The notes under the pieces are model-generated. The model was given only the letters and a program-made list of their open reading frames with translations, was not told the DNA's origin and did not search any database. A DNA stretch of 64,000 nt, taken from the NCBI RefSeq assembly GCF_001425385.1, contig NZ_LMQO01000001.1:310001-374000 (forward strand), given 5' to 3'. The translations under genes and the position numbers were made by a program. Every line of letters begins with the position of its first letter. Position 1 is the stretch's first letter. Below, in pieces: positions 11,758 through 20,427 of the stretch. Source of the DNA: Sphingomonas sp. Leaf407. Lineage in GTDB: Bacteria > Pseudomonadota > Alphaproteobacteria > Sphingomonadales > Sphingomonadaceae.

Positions 11758-11820
11758 ATGGCCGCTTTCCATCAGATCGCGTTGCCCGTTCATGATGCCG
11801 TAGCCGCCAAGGACTTATAA
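11758..11820 (+). pseudogene. Truncated VOC/glyoxalase-family gene remnant
   Basis: A 20-codon frame beginning at ATG 11758 and preceded by AGGAGG at the expected spacing (it overlaps the stop of the DUF6985 gene). The peptide MAAFHQIALPVHDAVAAKDL matches the first strand and helix of VOC-superfamily proteins, which usually continue FYxxxLG; here TAA interrupts exactly there. The stop lies on the last codons of the convergent PRC-barrel gene, so a deletion or rearrangement has probably removed the rest. A functional 20-aa peptide cannot be ruled out. Confidence 0.5.
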
Positions 11821-12384
11821 TGCCTCTGGCCAATGGTCGGACTGGACGGTCGGTTTCGACCGGATCGCGTTACTGTCAAGCTCCGTCCGTATCCCGTCTG
11901 ACCCGAACATCAGTTCGTCCGGCCGCAGCGCATGCAGCGTCTCGCCCACGCCGCCGACCCCGCCGGTGCTGACCACGACATAGGCGATGGCGTTGTCGCC
12001 GCACCCTAACATCGCGTCGACGATGGTGCCCACGCCCTCCCCATCGGGGCCGGTCAGCGTCGCGCCGACCACGCCGCCCGCCGCGTAGAGCGAGGGGACC
12101 GGGGCACGGGCGCTGGCGTCCGCCGCCGCGCTGCTGCCTTTGTCGTAGCTCGCCTGCCGGCCGAGCCAGCGCCAGATGCCGACGAGGTTCACCACCGTCA
12201 GGAAGCCGTTGGAGAGGACGAGGTTGGTCTGCCCGCTCGACAGACCGACGATCGTCCACGCGACCGATCCGACCGAGAAGACGACGAAGCCCCAGCCCGT
12301 CACCCGCGCGCCGAGATTGGCCGCCGTCATCATCGCCGCGATCATCGTGGCGGCCGGCGCGATCCAGCCCGCGAGTCCGCTCAA
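11815..12384 (-). CDS. PRC-barrel domain protein with N-terminal membrane segments
   Basis: 189 aa from TTG at 12384, chosen because GGGAGA lies six bases upstream and the product then starts MSGLAGWIAPAATMIAAMMT, as I recall for sphingomonad homologues. An ATG at 12462 would add an unrelated Arg-rich stretch. Residues 5-70 hold two to three hydrophobic segments (GLAGWIAPAATMIAAMMTAA; TGWGFVVFSVGSVAWTIVG; NGFLTVVNLVGIWRWLG). After a low-complexity linker, residues 105-175 form a PRC-barrel-like domain (LTGPDGEGVGTIVDAML, then AYVVVSTGG). PRC barrels serve in RNA processing and photosynthetic complexes; the role here is unknown. It is divergent from the bkd operon. Confidence 0.75.
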   Translation of the reverse strand: MSGLAGWIAPAATMIAAMMTAANLGARVTGWGFVVFSVGSVAWTIVGLSSGQTNLVLSNGFLTVVNLVGIWRWLGRQASYDKGSSAAADASARAPVPSLYAAGGVVGATLTGPDGEGVGTIVDAMLGCGDNAIAYVVVSTGGVGGVGETLHALRPDELMFGSDGIRTELDSNAIRSKPTVQSDHWPEAL

Positions 12385-12560
12385 GCATCGTCTCCCAATG
12401 GTTTCAATGCGATACGGGTGAAGCGCGCGACAGTTCCGACGAAACTTGGGCGACCGACGCAACCACCCCCTCGCTAAGTTCGTTGAAATTATATAACAAG
12501 CGTTTGTAACGAGTCTGCGCGACCGCTGAAGCGGCGACGCGGAAGCGACATGGAGAGTGC

Positions 12561-13850
12561 ATGACCGGCGACCATCGCCCCAACCTGCCGCGCCTGGCGC
12601 TGCACGTACCCGAGCCGAAGTTCCGCCCCGGCGATGCGGTGGACTTCGCCGATGTGACGGTGCCGGCCGCCGGCGCGCAGCCCCGCCCCGATCCGGCGGC
12701 CGCCGCCGACCGGTTCCACGATCTGGCCTATACGCTGGTCCGTGTGCTCGACGAGGCGGGACAGGCGGTGGGACCGTGGAACCCGCGCCTCGACCCCGAC
12801 ATGCTGCGGCGGATGCTGCGCCACATGGCGATGGTCCGCGCGTTCGACGAGCGGATGTTCCGCGCGCAGCGGCAGGGTAAGACCAGCTTCTACATGAAAT
12901 GCACCGGCGAGGAGGCGATCGCCGTTGCGGGCACGATGGCGCTCGACCGCGACGACATGACCTTTCCCAGCTATCGCCAGCAGGGCATTCTGATCGCGCG
13001 CGACTATCCGCTGGTCGAGATGATGAACCAGATCTATTCGAACCGGGGCGACAAGCTGCAGGGCAAGCAGTTGCCGATCATGTACTCGGCGAAGGACCAT
13101 GGGTTCTTCTCGATCTCGGGCAACCTGACCACGCAATATCCGCAGGCGGTGGGCTGGGCGATGGCCTCGGCGTCGAAGGGCGATACGCGGATCGCGGCGA
13201 CATGGTGCGGCGAGGGCAGCACGGCGGAAGGCGATTTCCACTCCGCGCTGACCTTCGCCACCGTCTACCGCGCGCCGGTGATCTTCAATGTGGTCAACAA
13301 CCAGTGGGCGATCAGCAGCTTTTCGGGGTTTGCCGGCGCGGAGGCGACGACCTTTGCCGCGCGCGCGATCGGCTATGGCATCGCCGGGCTGCGCGTCGAT
13401 GGCAACGACGCGCTGGCGGTCTATGCCGCCACCGCATGGGCGGCCGAGCGGGCGCGGCTGAACGCGGGCCCCACGCTGATCGAGCATTTCACCTATCGCG
13501 CCGAGGGGCATTCGACCTCGGACGACCCCAGCCAGTATCGGTCGGCGGGCGAGCCGACCGCATGGCCGCTGGGCGATCCGGTCGCGCGGCTGAAGGCGCA
13601 TCTCGTCACCATCGGCGAGTGGGACGACGACCGCCACGCCGGGATGGACCGCGAGGTCGCCGAGCAGGTGCGCGCGGCGCAGAAGGCGGCGGAGGCCAAC
13701 GGCATCCTCGGCCACGGGCTGCACCAGCCGCTCGACACGCTGTTCGACGGGGTGTTCGAGGAGATGCCGTGGCATTTGCGCGAACAGCAGGCGCAGATGA
13801 TGGCCGAGGAGCAGGCCTCCGGCCGCCCCTGGGCGCGCAAGGAGGTTTGA
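12561..13850 (+). CDS. bkdA: Branched-chain 2-oxoacid dehydrogenase E1 alpha subunit
   Basis: 429 aa from ATG at 12561. It is the thiamine-diphosphate-dependent decarboxylase subunit that, with E1 beta, acts on 2-oxoisovalerate, 2-oxo-4-methylvalerate and 2-oxo-3-methylvalerate from Val, Leu and Ile. The ThDP motif is seen as GEGSTAEGDFHSAL ending in NNQWAIS (around residues 219-251), and the phosphorylation-loop equivalent as YRAEGHSTSDDPSQYR. The 80-residue N-terminal extension (PRLALHVPEPKFRPG) is typical of the bacterial branched-chain type rather than pyruvate dehydrogenase. First of three tightly packed genes; the E1 beta gene begins two bases after its stop codon ends. No E3 gene lies nearby. 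Confidence 0.95.
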   Translation: MTGDHRPNLPRLALHVPEPKFRPGDAVDFADVTVPAAGAQPRPDPAAAADRFHDLAYTLVRVLDEAGQAVGPWNPRLDPDMLRRMLRHMAMVRAFDERMFRAQRQGKTSFYMKCTGEEAIAVAGTMALDRDDMTFPSYRQQGILIARDYPLVEMMNQIYSNRGDKLQGKQLPIMYSAKDHGFFSISGNLTTQYPQAVGWAMASASKGDTRIAATWCGEGSTAEGDFHSALTFATVYRAPVIFNVVNNQWAISSFSGFAGAEATTFAARAIGYGIAGLRVDGNDALAVYAATAWAAERARLNAGPTLIEHFTYRAEGHSTSDDPSQYRSAGEPTAWPLGDPVARLKAHLVTIGEWDDDRHAGMDREVAEQVRAAQKAAEANGILGHGLHQPLDTLFDGVFEEMPWHLREQQAQMMAEEQASGRPWARKEV

Positions 13851-13851
13851 C

Positions 13852-14865
13852 ATGGCGCGGATGAACATGATCCAGGCGATCAATTCCGCGATGGACGTGA
13901 TGATGGCGCGTGACGCGGGCGTAATCGTGATGGGCGAGGATGTCGGCTATTTCGGCGGCGTGTTCCGCGCGACGGCGGGGCTCCAGTCGAAATACGGCAA
14001 GACCCGCGTGTTCGACACGCCGATCACCGAATGCGGCATCATCGGCGTCGCGGTGGGGATGGGGGCCTATGGCCTGCGTCCGGTGCCCGAAATCCAGTTC
14101 GCCGATTACATCTATCCGGCGCTCGACCAGTTGGTGAGCGAGGCGGCACGGCTGCGCTATCGCTCGGGCGGGGAGTTCATCGCGCCGATCACCGTGCGAT
14201 CGCCGTTCGGCGGCGGCATCTTCGGCGGGCAGACGCATTCGCAGTCGCCCGAGGGCATTTTCACCCATGTGTCGGGCATCAAGACGGTGATCCCCTCGAC
14301 GCCCTATGACGCCAAGGGGCTGTTGATCGCCGCGATCGAGGATAATGACCCGGTGCTCTTCTTCGAGCCCAAGCGCATCTACAACGGCCCGTTCGATGGC
14401 AATTGGGACAAGCCGGCACAGAACTGGTCGAAGCATGCGGGCGGCGAGGTGCCCGAGGACTATTACCGGATCGAGCTGGGCAAGGCGAAGGTGGTGCGCG
14501 AAGGCGGCGACCTGACGATCCTCGCCTATGGCACGATGGTCCATGTCGTGACCGCGACCGTCGAGGCGGCGGGGGTGGATGCCGAGATTCTCGACCTGCG
14601 CACGCTGGTGCCGCTCGACATCGACGCGATCGAGGCGTCGGTGAGGAAGACCGGGCGCTGCATGATCGTGCATGAGGCGACGCGCACCGGCGGCTTCGGC
14701 GCCGAACTGTCGGCGCTGGTGCAGGAACGCTGCTTCCACCACCTCGAAGCGCCGGTCGAGCGCGTGACCGGGTTCGACACGCCGTACCCGCACAGCCTCG
14801 AATGGGCGTATTTCCCCGGGCCGGTCCGCATCGGACAGGCGCTGAAAAAGATCATGCAGGACTAG
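13852..14865 (+). CDS. bkdB: Branched-chain 2-oxoacid dehydrogenase E1 beta subunit
   Basis: 337 aa. It forms the alpha2beta2 E1 heterotetramer with the preceding gene product and contributes to the ThDP site. Recognisable features are VMGEDVGYFGGVFRAT near residue 26, the FDTPITECGIIGVAVGMG segment, EIQFADYIYPALDQ, and the C-terminal transketolase-like domain with DLRTLVPLDIDAI and HEATRTGGFGAELSA. The ATG at 13852 begins one base after the TGA of E1 alpha, with GGAGG a few bases upstream inside the end of that gene, so the two are translationally coupled. Seven bases separate it from the E2 gene. Confidence 0.95.
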   Translation: MARMNMIQAINSAMDVMMARDAGVIVMGEDVGYFGGVFRATAGLQSKYGKTRVFDTPITECGIIGVAVGMGAYGLRPVPEIQFADYIYPALDQLVSEAARLRYRSGGEFIAPITVRSPFGGGIFGGQTHSQSPEGIFTHVSGIKTVIPSTPYDAKGLLIAAIEDNDPVLFFEPKRIYNGPFDGNWDKPAQNWSKHAGGEVPEDYYRIELGKAKVVREGGDLTILAYGTMVHVVTATVEAAGVDAEILDLRTLVPLDIDAIEASVRKTGRCMIVHEATRTGGFGAELSALVQERCFHHLEAPVERVTGFDTPYPHSLEWAYFPGPVRIGQALKKIMQD

Positions 14866-14871
14866 AGAGCC

Positions 14872-16140
14872 ATGGCACGTTTTTCCTTTCGTCTGCCCGA
14901 CATCGGCGAAGGCATTTCCGAAGCCGAAATCGTGGCATGGCATGTCGCGGTCGGCGACCGTGTCGAGGAGGACGGTCGCCTTGCCGACATGATGACCGAC
15001 AAGGCCACGGTCGAGATGGAGAGCCCGGTCGCGGGCACCGTCGTCGAACTGGCGGGCGAGCCGGGCGACCAGGTGGCGATCGGCGCGACGCTGGTGGTGA
15101 TCGAAACCGAAGCGGAGGTGGTGCAGCCCGCCGAACCCGAACGGGTCGAGGCGGAGAATCCGGGGGTGGAGGAAGTCGCGTCCGAACCTGCGCCGGCCGT
15201 ACCGATCGAGGAACGTGCGCCGGAGCCGGCACCCGAACCCGCCCCTGCGCCGTCGCGCGAGCGGGCGACGACGCTGGCGTCGCCGGCGGTGCGGCAGCGG
15301 GCCAAAGAGCTTGGCGTCGATCTGGCGTCGGTGCGCCACGAGGGGCCGCATATCCGCCATGCCGACCTCGACGCCTATCTGCGCTATGGATCGGCGCAGG
15401 GCTATCACGCGCCGAACGCCAGCCGCGCGCGGGCGGACGAGGTGGTCAAGGTCATCGGCATGCGGCGGCGCATCGCTGAGAATATGGCGGCGGCGAAGCG
15501 GCACATCCCGCACTTCACTTATGTCGAGGAGATCGACGTCACCGCGCTGGAGGCGATGCGCGCCGACCTGAATGCGGGACGGGGGTCGCGGCCCAAGCTG
15601 ACGCTGCTGCCGTTGCTGATCGTCGCGATCTGTCGGACATTGCCCGACTTCCCCATGCTGAACGCGCGCTATGACGACGAGGCCGGGGTGGTGACACGGT
15701 CGGGCCGGGTGCATCTGGGCATGGCGACGCAGACCGATGCCGGGTTGATGGTGCCGGTGATCCGCGACGCGCAGGACATGAACCCTTGGGGTCTGGCGGG
15801 CGAGATCGTCCGGCTGGCTGAGGCCGCGCGGACCGGCAAGGCGACGTCCGCCGAACTGTCGGGCGGCACGATCACCATCACCTCGCTGGGGCCCTTGGGC
15901 GGCATCGCGACGACGCCAGTCATCAACCGGCCCGAGGTCGCGATCATCGGCCCGAACCGCATCGTCGAGCGGCCGGTGTTCCGTGCGCGCGCCGGCGGCG
16001 GCGAGGAGATCGTCAAGGCGAAGCTCATGAACCTGTCGATCAGTTGCGACCACCGCGTCGTCGATGGCCATGACGCCGCGAGTTACGTTCAGGCGTTGAA
16101 GCGGCTGATCGAAACGCCGGTGCTGCTGTTCGCCGACTGA
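14872..16140 (+). CDS. Branched-chain 2-oxoacid dehydrogenase E2 (dihydrolipoamide acyltransferase)
   Basis: 422 aa. One N-terminal lipoyl domain (residues 1-78) with the lipoylated Lys44 in MTDKATVEME, then an Ala/Pro/Glu-rich flexible linker (about 85-135), a peripheral subunit-binding domain (SPAVRQRAKELGVDL to DLDAYL, about 140-175), and the catalytic acyltransferase domain from about 190, with the active-site SCDHRVVDGHDAASY near the C-terminus. It transfers the branched acyl group from E1 to CoA and forms the complex core. The closing gene of the bkd operon. Lipoamide dehydrogenase (E3) is absent from the window and must be supplied from elsewhere. Confidence 0.95.
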   Translation: MARFSFRLPDIGEGISEAEIVAWHVAVGDRVEEDGRLADMMTDKATVEMESPVAGTVVELAGEPGDQVAIGATLVVIETEAEVVQPAEPERVEAENPGVEEVASEPAPAVPIEERAPEPAPEPAPAPSRERATTLASPAVRQRAKELGVDLASVRHEGPHIRHADLDAYLRYGSAQGYHAPNASRARADEVVKVIGMRRRIAENMAAAKRHIPHFTYVEEIDVTALEAMRADLNAGRGSRPKLTLLPLLIVAICRTLPDFPMLNARYDDEAGVVTRSGRVHLGMATQTDAGLMVPVIRDAQDMNPWGLAGEIVRLAEAARTGKATSAELSGGTITITSLGPLGGIATTPVINRPEVAIIGPNRIVERPVFRARAGGGEEIVKAKLMNLSISCDHRVVDGHDAASYVQALKRLIETPVLLFAD

Positions 16141-16201
16141 CCCGTCCGGTCATCGCCCGTACAGCCGCCCCGGAATAGCCGTGATGCAGGAGGATCGGGC
16201 G

Positions 16202-16900
16202 ATGCGGGTGATGACGGCGTTGGTGTTGGCGGCGGTCGCGGTTCCGGCGGTGGCACAGGGAACGGCGGACTATGACTTCAAATATAGCTATCCGGCGCAG
16301 GCGGGGAGAATCGCGCCGCTGAAGGCATGGCTGGAGGCGGACAAGGCGAAGCTGCGGACGAGTACCGCGCGCGACGCCGCCGGGGATCGGCGCGAATCGA
16401 AGCGCGGTGGCTTCCCGTTCCGCAAGCATGACGCCTCGCGCGAATGGCAGGTCGTGACCGATACGCCGCGGTTCCTCAGCCTGTCGTCGGTGAGTTACGG
16501 CTATACCGGCGGCGCGCATGGCTCGACCGCGTCGGGGAGCATGGTCTGGGACAAGAGCGTGGGGAAGCGGCTCGATCCGAAAACGGTGTTCGTGTCGAAC
16601 GCGGCGTTGCAGGCGGTGGTGATGCCGGCGTGGTGCAAATGGATGCGCGCCGAGCGCGATCGTCGCGCAGGTGGGCCGATGCCGTCCGACGGCATTTTCG
16701 GCAAATGCCCGGCGGTCAAGGACGTGACGGTGCTACTGGGATCATCGAACGGTCGCGCGTTCGACCGGATCGGGGTGATCGCCGACCAATATGTCGTCGG
16801 CTCCTATGCCGAAGGCCAATATGAGACGACGGTGCCGGTGAGCACGGCGGTGCTGCGCGCGGTGAAGCCCGAGTATCGCGGGGCGTTTGCGGTTCGGTAG
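16202..16900 (+). CDS. Secreted DUF4163/DUF3298 (RsiV/PdaC-like) protein
   Basis: 232 aa from ATG 16202, which has AGGAGG exactly eight bases upstream (16188-16193); an earlier in-frame start at 16181 lacks this. A Sec signal peptide (MRVMTALVLAAVAVPAVAQG) is followed by a mixed alpha/beta domain. The stretch FLSLSSVSYGYTGGAHGSTA (near residue 92) and WDKSVGKRLDPKTVF are the classic DUF3298 pattern found in RsiV and peptidoglycan deacetylase PdaC accessory domains. RsiV's domain binds lysozyme, so a lysozyme- or cell-wall-related role is possible but unproven. No catalytic domain is fused. It stands alone downstream of bkd and before a complex repeat. Confidence 0.78.
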   Translation: MRVMTALVLAAVAVPAVAQGTADYDFKYSYPAQAGRIAPLKAWLEADKAKLRTSTARDAAGDRRESKRGGFPFRKHDASREWQVVTDTPRFLSLSSVSYGYTGGAHGSTASGSMVWDKSVGKRLDPKTVFVSNAALQAVVMPAWCKWMRAERDRRAGGPMPSDGIFGKCPAVKDVTVLLGSSNGRAFDRIGVIADQYVVGSYAEGQYETTVPVSTAVLRAVKPEYRGAFAVR

Positions 16901-16934
16901 GCGGGCGATGCGCTGCGAAGAAAAAGGAAGGTTG

Positions 16935-17168
16935 GTTCGCGCGGAGGCGCGGAGGGGTTTCGCTTCTGGCGATGTCCTGCGGTAGCCAGCTACGTCGGGT
17001 TTCGCGGCGCTCTCCTCTTTGTCATTCCCGCGAAGGCGGGAATCCATAGACGCTACCGTTTCGTCTCTTTCAGGAACGTCGGCGTGTATGGATTCCCGCC
17101 TTCGCGGGAATGACGATGGGGGCCGCGGCAGGCGCTACTTCTCCGCGCCTCCGCGCCTCCGCGCGAAC
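16935..17168. repeat. Outer 20-bp inverted repeat enclosing a family B element
   Basis: GTTCGCGCGGAGGCGCGGAG at 16935-16954 is an exact reverse complement of CTCCGCGCCTCCGCGCGAAC at 17149-17168. The family B element (17021-17114) lies inside. AAGGAAGGTTGG just outside the left arm and AACCTTCTTCG with CCTTCCTTC to the right suggest the symmetry once extended further. The structure lies between two convergent genes. It looks like one palindromic element inserted into another. Confidence 0.8.
17021..17114. repeat. Intergenic palindromic element, family B copy 2
   Basis: Left arm GTCATTCCCGCGAAGGCGGG with AATCCATA after it; right arm TATGGATTCCCGCCTTCGCG with GGAATGAC after it. The arms are perfect reverse complements over about 28 bases and each contains a hairpin CCCGCGAAGGCGGG. 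Both arms contain a GANTC site (GAATC and GATTC). The 300-base gap 16901-17220 holds only this and the enclosing repeat. Confidence 0.88.
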
Positions 17169-17220
17169 AAAACCTTCTTCGCGCCTTCGCGGGAACCGAC
17201 CTTCCTTCTTCCCGAACCCC

Positions 17221-18990
17221 CTACGCGATAGGCTCCCCGAACATCAGCGCCCGCACATAGCGCACCGGCGGCGAGCCGTGCGAGATGACCGCGTCGTTGT
17301 AGCGCATCAGGTCGAACTTCGTGCCGTCGCGGCGTTCGGCGTCGCGGCGCAGGTCGATGTGTTCGCTGTAGCCGACGAAATAGCTCGGCAACTGCGTCGA
17401 GCCCAGCCGGGCGCGGGTCCATTTGCCGGCGGCCTCGCGCTCCTGCTGGAACGCGCCGCGCATCATCATGTCCATTGCGGTCGCTTCGGTGAGGCCCTCG
17501 GTATGGATGCCGATGTCGAGCAGCGCGTTGGTGATCGAACGCATCCGCATCTTGAGGACGGTCAGCTTGAACAGCGGATCGCCGTCGAGATAGTCGGCGT
17601 CGGCCATCATGCCCTCGGCATAGACCGCCCAGCCTTCGACGAACGGCCCCGACGACAGGACCGCGCGCAGGATCGACTTGTTCTCGTTGCTGTGCGCGAT
17701 CTGGAGGTAGTGGCCCGGCATCGCCTCGTGGATCGACAGGTCGTGGAGCATATAGTCGTTATATTCGCGCAGGAACGAGGTGGCCTGCGCGTCGGACCAG
17801 TCGGCCGGGATCGGCGAGACGGCGTAGAAGGTGCCGAGATGCTTTTCGAGCGGCCCTGGGCTGTCGCAATAGGCGACGGCCACGCCCTGCTGGAACTTGG
17901 GCATCTCGATGATCTCGACCGGGGTGGCCGGCACGCGCACCAGCTTCTTTTCGCGGACGAAGGCGGTGGCGGTGGCCAGTGTCGCGCGCGCCTTCGCCAT
18001 CACCTGGTTCCGGTTCGGGCGGCGGGCATAGGTCATTTCCAGCGCCGCCTCGATCGCCTTCTGCTGCTGCGCCGGGGTCGGGCGGGCAGGGGTGGGCGGC
18101 GCGGTGGGGCGACCGTGCAGGACGGTGCGGGCCAGCGCATACATTTCGGCCCGCGTGTCGGCGGCGGCGCGGGTGGCGCGCGTCTTGATCTCACCACGCG
18201 ACAGCGGCGAGACGAGCGCGAATTTCAGCTTCTGGTCGTACAGCGCCGTCCCTAAACGGAAATCGCCCTTCGCGGCGGGGACCAGCACAGTGTCGAGCCA
18301 GCGCTGCTGTTCGGCGACCGCGCCGCGCAGCGTCGCCACCGCCCGGTCGAACCGCGCCCGGTCACTGCGCGGCAGCGTGTCCTTGTGGGGGGCGAGCATC
18401 GTGTCGACGATCTGGAGGATGCCGCCGTTCTGCTTGGCGACGGTCGTCGCGAAGATCGCGGGGACGCGCGCGGGGACGATGGTCTCGCGCATCTGCGCGT
18501 ACATCGCCGGCACCTGCTCCATCCGCCGCGTGGCGGAGCGCAGCCGCTGCGGCCATGGCGCGAAGTCGCGCGCCGCCAGCGCATAGAGGCCGCCCGAAAT
18601 GGTGCCATTGGCCCCCTGCGGGTCCCACGCGAAGGGTTGCAGCACTTCCAGCGTCCACAGTTGATAGCGCAGGTCGTTGTCGAGCAGCGCCGCATCGACC
18701 TGATCGTCGCGCGACAGCGTGGCGCGATCGATCCGGCCGAGCTCGTCCAGCGTCGCGCGCAGGAAGGCGGCGTCGCGGGCGCGACCGGCGGCGGACAAAT
18801 CCTCGACCTCGCCGTCATGCGCATGGTTGCCGAGCGCGGTGGCATAGCCCGGATGCAGCCGCGCCATCCCGGCCAGATAGGCCGCCGAGAGCCGGGCGAA
18901 ATCCCCCGCCGCCCCGCCCTGCGCCACGGCGGGCAGCGCGCGGGCGAGCGGCGCGAGCGCCATCAGCGCGACGAAATGGCGGCGGTACAT
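17221..18990 (-). CDS. DUF885 family exported metallopeptidase-like protein
   Basis: 589 aa from ATG at 18990, supported by GAGGGG eight bases upstream; a longer start at 19017 is less likely. The N-terminus MYRRHFVALMALAPLARALP is a signal sequence with a twin-arginine flavour (RRHFVAL), so it is probably periplasmic. The DUF885 hallmark HEAMPGHYLQIAH is near residue 430, giving an HExxPGH zinc motif, and EGWAVYAEGM some 30 residues later supplies the third ligand. Members are predicted metallocarboxypeptidases of unknown substrate. A family 5 uracil-DNA glycosylase gene lies 61 bp upstream on the same strand, but a functional link is not evident. Confidence 0.88.
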   Translation of the reverse strand: MYRRHFVALMALAPLARALPAVAQGGAAGDFARLSAAYLAGMARLHPGYATALGNHAHDGEVEDLSAAGRARDAAFLRATLDELGRIDRATLSRDDQVDAALLDNDLRYQLWTLEVLQPFAWDPQGANGTISGGLYALAARDFAPWPQRLRSATRRMEQVPAMYAQMRETIVPARVPAIFATTVAKQNGGILQIVDTMLAPHKDTLPRSDRARFDRAVATLRGAVAEQQRWLDTVLVPAAKGDFRLGTALYDQKLKFALVSPLSRGEIKTRATRAAADTRAEMYALARTVLHGRPTAPPTPARPTPAQQQKAIEAALEMTYARRPNRNQVMAKARATLATATAFVREKKLVRVPATPVEIIEMPKFQQGVAVAYCDSPGPLEKHLGTFYAVSPIPADWSDAQATSFLREYNDYMLHDLSIHEAMPGHYLQIAHSNENKSILRAVLSSGPFVEGWAVYAEGMMADADYLDGDPLFKLTVLKMRMRSITNALLDIGIHTEGLTEATAMDMMMRGAFQQEREAAGKWTRARLGSTQLPSYFVGYSEHIDLRRDAERRDGTKFDLMRYNDAVISHGSPPVRYVRALMFGEPIA

Positions 18991-19051
18991 CGGATTTCCC
19001 CTCAGACTGATCGGCATACGCTACCTTGCGACACCATGCGCACAAGCGGAA

Positions 19052-19726
19052 TCATGCGCCGTCGCGCAAGTGGATCGCGCGGGCGAACACGGCGGCGAAC
19101 ATCTCCGGGGTCAGTCGCCCGGTGTTCTGATTGTAGCGCGAGCAGTGATAGCTATCGAGCAGCATCACCCCGCCGGGCATGCGATGTTCGGCGAGATGCG
19201 CGAACGGTGCCTTGGGCAGCCGCCCGCCCAGCACCTTCACCGCCGACTGGTGCGCGATCGCGCCCAGCGCCACCACGACCTTCAGCGACGGCATCGCCGC
19301 CAGATCGGCGTCGAGGAACGGGCGGCAGGTGCGGATTTCCTCCGGCGTCGGCTTGTTCTCGGGCGGCAGGCAGCGGACGGCGTTGACGATCGCGACGCCG
19401 CGCAACTCGGGCGCATCGGCGACCTTGCCGGTATAGCTGCCTTCGGCCAGCCCGGCACCGATCAGCGTGTCCCAGAACAGTGGCCCCGACCGGTCGCCGG
19501 TGAACGGCCGCCCGGTGCGGTTCGCGCCCTGCAATCCCGGCGCGAGGCCGACGATCGCCAGCCACGGGTCGGCATCGCCGAAGCGCGGCACCGGTGCGTT
19601 CCACCAGTCGGGGTGTTCGGTGCGCAGCGCGTCGCGGGTCGCCACGAGGCGCGGGCAGCGCGGGCAGTCGACTGGAGGGGCGATCGGGGCCGCGATCATG
19701 GGTTCGGCAGGGGTGGTGATGTCCAT
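19052..19726 (-). CDS. Uracil-DNA glycosylase, family 5 (UDGb)
   Basis: 224 aa. It removes uracil, and in this family other deaminated bases, from DNA. The active-site motif GLAPGLQGANRTGRPFTGDR (near residues 59-78) is characteristic of UDGb, with Ala rather than the usual catalytic Asp/Glu in the GxAPG context. The later DSYHCSRYNQNTGRLT (around 190) is the second conserved motif. Four cysteines (CPRC at residues 21-24, CLPP and CRPF in the middle) fit an iron-sulfur cluster. The start is taken as ATG 19726, 22 bp from divergent folK; an ATG nine codons later is possible because no clear ribosome site is seen. Confidence 0.9.
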   Translation of the reverse strand: MDITTPAEPMIAAPIAPPVDCPRCPRLVATRDALRTEHPDWWNAPVPRFGDADPWLAIVGLAPGLQGANRTGRPFTGDRSGPLFWDTLIGAGLAEGSYTGKVADAPELRGVAIVNAVRCLPPENKPTPEEIRTCRPFLDADLAAMPSLKVVVALGAIAHQSAVKVLGGRLPKAPFAHLAEHRMPGGVMLLDSYHCSRYNQNTGRLTPEMFAAVFARAIHLRDGA

Positions 19727-19748
19727 CGGCAGGCGATAGTCGCGGGGG

Positions 19749-20225
19749 ATGTCGAGCTCAACCTATGCCATCGCGATCGGATCGAACCGGTGGGGCCGCC
19801 ATGGCGGGCCGGTGGCGGAAGTCCGCGCGGCGGTGGCGGCGCTGGACGGGGTGCGGGCGGTCGCGCCGGTCATGGCCAGCGCGCCGCTCGGGCCGTCGCT
19901 GCGGCGGTACGCGAATACCGTCGCGATCATCGACAGCGCGCTGGGGCCGGCGGCGTTGCTCGGCGAACTCAAGGCGATCGAGCGCAGGTTCGGGCGGCGC
20001 CGCGGGCGGCGGTGGGGATCGCGGGTGATCGACCTCGACATCATCCTGTGGTCGGGCGGGTGCTGGCGCTCGCCCGGACTGGTCGTGCCGCATCTGGCGT
20101 TTCGCGAACGCACGTTCGTGCTGCGGCCGCTGGCGGCGATTGCGGCGGGCTGGCGTGATCCGGTGAGCGGGCGGAGCGTGCGACAGTTGCAGCAGATGGT
20201 TGACCACGGCCGTCGCCGCGCCTAG
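19749..20225 (+). CDS. folK: 2-amino-4-hydroxy-6-hydroxymethyldihydropteridine pyrophosphokinase (HPPK)
   Basis: 158 aa, the usual HPPK length. It transfers pyrophosphate from ATP to hydroxymethyldihydropterin in folate synthesis. It begins with TYAIAIGSNRWGRHG (the family's ALGSN loop) and holds the signature RRWGSRVIDLDIILW around residues 88-102, which contains the two Mg-binding Asp residues, followed by VPHLAFRERTFVLRPL. An unusual Arg-rich run (RRFGRRRGRRWG) precedes the signature. Dihydropteroate synthase, the next enzyme of the pathway, is encoded 14 kb away in this window rather than beside it. tRNA-Lys follows 19 bp downstream. Confidence 0.93.
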   Translation: MSSSTYAIAIGSNRWGRHGGPVAEVRAAVAALDGVRAVAPVMASAPLGPSLRRYANTVAIIDSALGPAALLGELKAIERRFGRRRGRRWGSRVIDLDIILWSGGCWRSPGLVVPHLAFRERTFVLRPLAAIAAGWRDPVSGRSVRQLQQMVDHGRRRA

Positions 20226-20244
20226 GGGCTGGCGCTTCGTTGAT

Positions 20245-20320
<76 letters not shown>

Positions 20321-20427
20321 GCGAAATGCGACGCATTGTCCGGTGTTTGAGCCGTGACGGCATGGCGTTCCCCCGATCTCCGGCGCATGACCCGCACCCT
20401 GTTTCACGGGCGGGGGTCGATCGCACC

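Noticed and set aside
13606-16071. A long minus-strand frame across the bkd E1 beta and E2 genes
   Set aside because: It is antisense to three recognisable enzymes, with Arg/His/Asp-rich composition and no motif; another GC artefact.
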